Below, one piece after another: positions 59,193 to 64,000 of a stretch of 64,000 bases of DNA. Numbering within the stretch: the first letter of the stretch is position 1; every line of letters starts with the position of its first letter. Where the stretch lies: NCBI GenBank assembly GCA_017510335.1, contig JAFWNM010000012.1, positions 186,001 to 250,000 of the forward strand, given 5' to 3'. The position numbers and the translations under genes were made by a program. Below the pieces are notes generated by a model, which was given only the letters and a program-made list of their open reading frames with translations, made no database searches and was not told the origin of the DNA. Source of the DNA: Paracoccaceae bacterium (lineage in GTDB: Bacteria > Pseudomonadota > Alphaproteobacteria > Rhodobacterales > Rhodobacteraceae).

Positions 59193-59370
59193 GAATTTTG
59201 AAATTTGACGCCAATCTGCAGCAGGGGGCGCGCGTGGCGTGCCCCCATACTGTGCGAGCATTATCAAGGGCAGCGTTAGACGTTTGTATCGGTGCGGTCC
59301 GGTCCATAAATTACTTGTAAAGTTATTCTGAATAGGGTTGCTCAGAGCTATTTATTTTTGACGGATCAAG

Positions 59371-61635
59371 ATGCACATTGTCATTGTCGAAGATCATCCC
59401 ATGATCCTGCAGGTGCTGACAGCCGCTCTTGCTGCGATTGCCGATTACACGGTTGAGGGGTGCAGTTCTGCCGCCGCCGGAATAGCGGCCTGCCGCAACG
59501 GGGCCGATCTGGCGATATTTGATTATCGTCTGCCTGACATGACAGGCACAGATGCAGTCAGAATTCTGCGCGACGATCCGCTGACGCGGCATTTGCCCAT
59601 CATCATGATTACCGGCGACAATGATGCGCGCACGCGGCTGGAGGCCATCAAGGCGGGCGCCACCGATTTTTTGCAAAAGCCGGTGAATATTGATGAATTT
59701 CGGTTGCGCGTCCGGAACCTGCTGGCGTTGCATGATGCGCAGAAAACATCTGAAGAACGCGAAAGATTGTTGGAAACCGTGATCGCGGCAGCCGGTGCCT
59801 GTATTGCGGTCGCAGATGCCCGCGCCCCCGAAACCCCGATCCTGTTCGCCAGTGATGCATTGGCAAAGTTCACAGGCCGCCACATCCATGACCTTATTGG
59901 CAAGGATCCGCTGCAATTCTTGCAAGAAGATGCAGGGTCCCCCGTTCTGCGCGACATCGAAGCGGCCATCACGGCGCGTCAATCCGGAAGCTGCAGTATC
60001 GAACTGAAACGGTCCGACGGCGCGCGGTCCTGGACGCAGGTGACCCTGCGGCCCGTGCCGGATACGGGCAAGCAGGCGCGCTTTCTGGTTATCACGTTAA
60101 GCGATATATCGGATATGGTTGAAATTCGTGCGGCCCATGACAAGCTTGCAGCAAGGATGAGCGACATCGCCCGCATCAGTGGCGCATGGTTTTTCGAGAT
60201 CGATGACGCCTGCTGCTTGTCCTATGTCTCCGAAGCGATGGCCACCGCGCTCGGTGCTTCTGCGGACATGGTTCAAGGGGTGCATGTTGACCAGCTTGGG
60301 GGGCGCTTTGCGTCGCCTGCGCGCAAGGGCCAGCCCCTTAGCACGCTTTTCGGCGCACCGTTCCATCCTGTCGAAAATGAATTGCTGACCTTCCGTCTGC
60401 TTGATGGTCAGGTTCGCGCAGTGCAGGTCAGTATCGTGCCGTTCAAGGATGCAGACGGGCAGTTCGCGGGGTATCGCGGTTATGCGGGCGATGTCAGTGA
60501 CATTGCGCAGGCGCGTGACGCTGCCGCACGTGCCAGCAGGGCGAAATCAGCGTTTCTTGCCACCATGAGTCACGAGATGCGCACCCCCCTGACAGCTATC
60601 ATGGGGATGTCGGAACTGCTGACCCGCGACAGCACCGACCCCGACCAACGCGCCAATCTGGGCATGATTACCGATGCCGCGATGAACCTTTCCGATGTGC
60701 TGGGCAATTTGCTGGATGTCGCAATAATGGAAAGCGGCACTCTTGGGCTGAATACCGCAGAGTTTGATCCGGTTCTTGCGTTGGACCGGGCGACGCGCAT
60801 CCATCGTCAGGATGCGCAGGCCAAAGGTCTGTCATTTGATTGTCGCATTGAAGGGGCCGCGCGTGGGGTGCGGTTGGGCGACGGGGCGCGGGTGCGTCAG
60901 ATTATCCATCATTTGCTGTCCAACGCCGTCAAGTTTACCCCGCAGGGGGCCGTTAGCGTTGTTCTGGATTTGCACAAGGTTGACGCGCTGACGCTAACCG
61001 TCACGGATACAGGCATAGGCATGCGCCCCGAGGAACTGGAGGCGGCGTTTCAACCCTTTCTGCAAGCCGATGATGGAATCGCCCGCCGCTATGGCGGCAG
61101 TGGTCTTGGGCTGAGCATTGCGCGCTGGTTAAGCAACGCCATGAATGGCAGCTTGCGACTGGACTCGCATTTTGGGAAGGGAAGCACGGCCACACTGACC
61201 TTGCCGTTGCCGCAAACCAGAAACACGCAGGTCGATGCCGATGACATCAGTCTTCACGGGCACCATGTGCTTGTCGCCGATGACAATCGCGCCAATCGTA
61301 AAATTCTGGATGTGATGCTGCGCAAGATGGGGGCCGATGTCACATTATGCGCAGATGGACAGGAAGCGATCGGGTTATGGAAAACGCAGCCCTTCGACCT
61401 GCTTTTGCTGGATATCAACATGCCAGAGGTGGCGGGAACTGATGTCATGCGAAATGTGCGCGAAACCGAAGCGCAGCGCGCCGCGCCGCCGGTGCCAGCA
61501 CTTGCTGTGACTGCGAATGCCATGCCCGATCAGGTCGCGCATTACCTGGAGGTGGGGTTTGACGGATGCGTGGGAAAACCTTTCACCCGCGCGGCCCTTG
61601 CCTCTGCGCTGCGACATGTCCTTCATCATGGGTGA
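59371..61635 (+). CDS. Soluble hybrid histidine kinase (receiver-PAS-PAS-HK-receiver)
   Basis: A 754-residue cytoplasmic signalling protein without membrane helices. N-terminal receiver (1-120; acidic pair Glu7-Asp8, phospho-acceptor Asp51 in FDYRLPDMTG, FLQKP), first PAS (about 140-250), second PAS (about 262-380), HisKA with His401 in FLATMSHEMRTPLTAIMG, HATPase_c (LLSNAVKFTPQG, VTDTGIGM, GGSGLGLSIA), and C-terminal receiver with Asp681 in LLLDINMPEV. The two receivers and lack of an output domain suggest a phosphorelay hub. It starts 178 bases after the BY-kinase gene and may regulate it; no Hpt protein is adjacent. Confidence 0.9.
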   Translation: MHIVIVEDHPMILQVLTAALAAIADYTVEGCSSAAAGIAACRNGADLAIFDYRLPDMTGTDAVRILRDDPLTRHLPIIMITGDNDARTRLEAIKAGATDFLQKPVNIDEFRLRVRNLLALHDAQKTSEERERLLETVIAAAGACIAVADARAPETPILFASDALAKFTGRHIHDLIGKDPLQFLQEDAGSPVLRDIEAAITARQSGSCSIELKRSDGARSWTQVTLRPVPDTGKQARFLVITLSDISDMVEIRAAHDKLAARMSDIARISGAWFFEIDDACCLSYVSEAMATALGASADMVQGVHVDQLGGRFASPARKGQPLSTLFGAPFHPVENELLTFRLLDGQVRAVQVSIVPFKDADGQFAGYRGYAGDVSDIAQARDAAARASRAKSAFLATMSHEMRTPLTAIMGMSELLTRDSTDPDQRANLGMITDAAMNLSDVLGNLLDVAIMESGTLGLNTAEFDPVLALDRATRIHRQDAQAKGLSFDCRIEGAARGVRLGDGARVRQIIHHLLSNAVKFTPQGAVSVVLDLHKVDALTLTVTDTGIGMRPEELEAAFQPFLQADDGIARRYGGSGLGLSIARWLSNAMNGSLRLDSHFGKGSTATLTLPLPQTRNTQVDADDISLHGHHVLVADDNRANRKILDVMLRKMGADVTLCADGQEAIGLWKTQPFDLLLLDINMPEVAGTDVMRNVRETEAQRAAPPVPALAVTANAMPDQVAHYLEVGFDGCVGKPFTRAALASALRHVLHHG

Positions 61636-61763
61636 CGGGGTTCAGGACAAAAAAATGAACTTGATTCAGTCTTGGTTAAGATTTTGATGACACACAGCGC
61701 ATAAAGCTGCATTACGCAAGGGGTAAAGCAGGTTTTTCTTATTAAGGGTACGAGGATAGACAA

Positions 61764-62273
61764 ATGACCGGATTTGCACGTTTTTTCATCCCAGTCTTGA
61801 TGGCTTTTTCCGCCAGTGTTGCGACGGCACAGCAGATTGAACAGCCACAAGATACTGTTCTTCTGACGATTTCGGGAGAAGTCTCGGTTACCAATGCGGA
61901 CGACACCGCGCTGTTCGATCTGGCGATGCTTGAAGCGCTTGATCAGCATGTTACTGATGTGGAAACACCCTGGCATGACGGGCCGCAGCAGTTCACTGGC
62001 CCGCGCATTATCGACTTGCTGAACGCAGTGGGCGCGGCGGGGTCCGAGCTGCGTTTTGTGGCAATCAACGACTATGCCGCGAATATGCCCTGGGGCGATA
62101 TCGAAGCCTTTGACGTGATTCTGGCCACACGCCAGAACGGCGAAACAATGTCCGTGCGCGACAAGGGGCCGCTGTTTGTAATCTATCCCTTCAACCAGAA
62201 CCCCGAATTGCGCAACGAAGTGTATTACGGGCGTTCGGTCTGGCAGGTGAAAGAGATTCAGGTGCTTCCGTGA
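61764..62273 (+). CDS. Secreted molybdopterin-oxidoreductase-fold (SUOX-like) protein without cysteine
   Basis: A 169-residue exported protein. Signal peptide MTGFARFFIPVLMAFSASVATAQ, then a domain related to the oxidoreductase molybdopterin-binding fold (COG3915-type: LLTISGEVSVTNADDTALFDLAMLEAL, GPRIIDLLNAVGAAGSELRFVAINDYAANMPWGDIEAFDVILATRQNGETM, GPLFVIYPF, YYGRSVWQVKEIQV). The protein has no cysteine at all, so the molybdenum-binding cysteine of true enzymes is missing and it is probably not a redox enzyme. The stop overlaps the GTG of the next kinase gene, pointing to a ligand-binding partner. Confidence 0.8.
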   Translation: MTGFARFFIPVLMAFSASVATAQQIEQPQDTVLLTISGEVSVTNADDTALFDLAMLEALDQHVTDVETPWHDGPQQFTGPRIIDLLNAVGAAGSELRFVAINDYAANMPWGDIEAFDVILATRQNGETMSVRDKGPLFVIYPFNQNPELRNEVYYGRSVWQVKEIQVLP

Positions 62274-64000
62274 AACTTCCACGACGCCATCCCGCAAGCT
62301 TCTGGCGAGATCGTGTTGGCGTCGTTTTCCTAAGTATTGTTGCGCTTCTCTCGGTGCTTGCCGCTGGCATGCTGTTTTCGCGTCTTCTGGACACGGAACG
62401 AGAGATGGATTCCATCGTGCGCGAAGATGCAATGTGGGCCGTGTTCCAGTCCGACAGGCATTTGCGGACGCTGGAAAGCCTGGCCTTCGTGATTGTTGAA
62501 ACAGGCGAGGCAAAATACCACGACCGTTTCGTGCAGAATTACGACATCTTGTATAGTCGTGTCAGCCTGCTTGATGGCGGCACTTTCTTTCTGGACCTTA
62601 GCGGGGATGGTGCCCTGTCCCGGCGCGTCGTTGAATTTAACCGCACGATAAGGGGCTTGGCGCCGCGCATTGACGCACTTGTGCCAGCATCACAGGACTA
62701 TCTTCCAGAGATTTCGCTCCTCGCGGCAGAACTTCGGGATCTGGCGCAATTGTCAAACGACCTTGTTCTAGGGGCAAATGCGGCAATCAATGTCATGCGC
62801 GTGGGGGACAGGGCGTTGCGGCGCGAAATACAAGATCAGCTTGCAATGCTGGCGCTGGTCTTGATTGTAGCGTTTCTGGGCATTTTTGCACTGCTGATGA
62901 CGCAGCTGCGACGGATTGGCAAATCAAACCGCCACATGGCCTTGTTACAGGAACGTAGCCGCCGACAAGCCCAGCGTGCACAAGCGGCCAGCCGTGCGAA
63001 ATCGGCGTTCCTTGCCACCATGAGTCATGAAATTCGCACACCATTGAACGGAATCATCGGGTCGGCTGATCTGCTTTCGCTGGCGTCCATGCCGCCCCAA
63101 CACATGCGACGCCTGGACACGATCCGGGCCTCGGCAGCGCTGTTGCGTGATCTGATCGATGGCATTCTGGACTTTTCCAAGCTGGAATCGGGCGCATCAG
63201 ACGGGCGCTTGGCGGAAATCGACCTTGATGATCTGGGTGACATCATGATCCGGGCCTTCGCGGATCAGGCGCATGAAGCAGGGTTGACGCTGAGTGTGGA
63301 CATGCCATCGGGCCGAATTGTGACAAATGACTCACGCTTGCGGCAAGTCATGATAAACCTGATTGGAAATGCGATCAAATTCACGCCGCAAGGGCGCGTG
63401 CAGGTGCGTGGCGTCATACAAGGCGACACGGTCCTGCGTATCGAGGTCGAGGATGACGGTATCGGCATCGCAGAAGAAGACATGCCGCGCCTGTTTCGGG
63501 AGTTCAGCCAGCTGGACGGATCTTTTTCGCGCAAATATGGTGGCAGTGGCCTGGGGCTGGCGATTTGCAAGCGGATTGTCGACGGCATGAACGGCAGGAT
63601 CGGGGTCCAAAGCAAGCTGGGCAAGGGAAGCTTGTTCTGGTTCGAAATACCTGTTCAAGAAAACACCGCTTTAGAAGACGAAAAAACCGAATTGCGGGAT
63701 GTTGTTGGCCGGTCAATCCCTGAAAAAGTGCTTCATGTTCTTGTCGTGGAGGATAATGAAGTTAATTTGGATGTCATGAAGGGAATTCTTGCACATCTTG
63801 GTCATGACTGTTCCGAGGCGCGAAACGGGCATGATGCGGTTGCCTTCTTGCAAAATATTGTCCCCGATATTGTTTTGATGGACATGCAGATGCCCGTCAT
63901 GGACGGCGTGGACGCGACACGCCGCATTCGCGCGATGGGGCTGACTTTGCCCATTATCGGGGTCACGGCGAATGCGTTTTCCGAGGATCGCGACGCCTGC
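62270..64000 (+). CDS. Membrane hybrid histidine kinase, 3' end outside window
   Basis: At least 577 residues; the frame is open at the right edge. Domains: membrane helix near residues 15-38 (VGVVFLSIVALLSVLAAGML), periplasmic sensor (about 40-185) of no family I recognise, second helix near 190-212 (LAMLALVLIVAFLGIFALLM), HisKA with His253 in FLATMSHEIRTPLNGIIG, HATPase_c (NLIGNAIKFTPQG, VEDDGIGI, GGSGLGLAICKRIV), and a receiver with Glu494-Asp495 and phospho-acceptor Asp538 in VLMDMQMPVMDG. A C-terminal Hpt domain could follow. GTG 62270 overlaps the upstream stop (GTGA). Confidence 0.9.
   Translation, partial: MKLPRRHPASFWRDRVGVVFLSIVALLSVLAAGMLFSRLLDTEREMDSIVREDAMWAVFQSDRHLRTLESLAFVIVETGEAKYHDRFVQNYDILYSRVSLLDGGTFFLDLSGDGALSRRVVEFNRTIRGLAPRIDALVPASQDYLPEISLLAAELRDLAQLSNDLVLGANAAINVMRVGDRALRREIQDQLAMLALVLIVAFLGIFALLMTQLRRIGKSNRHMALLQERSRRQAQRAQAASRAKSAFLATMSHEIRTPLNGIIGSADLLSLASMPPQHMRRLDTIRASAALLRDLIDGILDFSKLESGASDGRLAEIDLDDLGDIMIRAFADQAHEAGLTLSVDMPSGRIVTNDSRLRQVMINLIGNAIKFTPQGRVQVRGVIQGDTVLRIEVEDDGIGIAEEDMPRLFREFSQLDGSFSRKYGGSGLGLAICKRIVDGMNGRIGVQSKLGKGSLFWFEIPVQENTALEDEKTELRDVVGRSIPEKVLHVLVVEDNEVNLDVMKGILAHLGHDCSEARNGHDAVAFLQNIVPDIVLMDMQMPVMDGVDATRRIRAMGLTLPIIGVTANAFSEDRDAC

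Noticed and set aside
59216-59250. GGGGGC...GCCCCC hairpin after the BY-kinase gene as a rho-independent terminator
   Set aside because: The stem is short and there is no T run after it, so I could not support it as a terminator.
1-64000. CRISPR arrays, insertion sequences, prophage or toxin-antitoxin modules
   Set aside because: No regularly spaced repeats, transposase, integrase, phage structural or toxin-like genes could be found on either strand.

Overview
The window is a stretch of chromosome from an alphaproteobacterium, almost certainly a member of the Rhodobacteraceae. The evidence is the order pckA | chvI-chvG-hprK-rapZ-EIIA(Man)-HPr, the block folK-rpoZ-rsh-DUF2062-pdxJ-acpS, a GapR (DUF2312) gene, a DUF5930-type M23 peptidase next to a bactofilin, an aglEFGAK alpha-glucoside operon, and moderately high GC with many GTG/TTG starts. 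I see no insertion sequence, prophage, integrase or CRISPR array. The genus cannot be fixed from sequence alone.

Layout. 1-5.4 kb: the 5' end of pckA diverges from a tightly overlapping regulatory operon (ChvI/ChvG two-component system, short HPr kinase, RapZ, Man-type EIIA, HPr) that ends at a perfect hairpin terminator. 5.4-14.6 kb: housekeeping genes (NYN-domain protein, folK, rpoZ, ppGpp synthetase/hydrolase, DUF2062, pdxJ, acpS), a SulP transporter, an inverted recO and a Pr6Pr-type membrane protein. 14.6-23.5 kb: glucokinase and a LacI-type repressor diverge from the five-gene aglEFGAK operon for uptake and hydrolysis of alpha-glucosides; LacI-type operator palindromes lie between them. 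23.6-35 kb: DEAD-box helicase, tRNA-Leu(CAA), bactofilin and M23 peptidase, DUF455 protein, Bcp peroxiredoxin, queA, MFS transporter, DUF924 protein, dihydrolipoamide dehydrogenase and a BaiN-type flavoprotein.

35-49.2 kb: a kpsT-kpsE capsule export pair without kpsM, a divergent MepK-like/LdtD-like pair for 3-3 peptidoglycan cross-links, a dedicated acyl carrier protein plus ketoacyl synthase pair, an HpaR-type MarR regulator diverging from gapR, an unrecognised conserved-looking protein, tRNA-Thr(TGT), galU, an Atm1-type ABC exporter, a LysM protein and a LOG-family protein. 49.2-54 kb: uvrA, a secreted ClpP-fold-like (COG3904-type) protein and a small Ala/Val-rich secreted protein.

54-64 kb: an exopolysaccharide operon (TPR-like membrane protein, Wzy/ligase-like polytopic protein, PPP-type metallophosphatase, Wzc-type BY-kinase), then two hybrid histidine kinases. 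The first is soluble (receiver-PAS-PAS-kinase-receiver). The second is membrane-bound, runs off the window, and is translationally coupled to a secreted, cysteine-free protein of the molybdopterin-oxidoreductase (SUOX-like) fold. That coupled pair is the most likely little-described sensory system here. GalU, the kps pair and the 54-59 kb operon together point to substantial investment in surface polysaccharide.

A dispersed palindromic repeat occurs at gene ends at three places (about 13.07, 14.53 and 23.50 kb). Functions are inferred from motifs and gene order read by eye; no database search was run.
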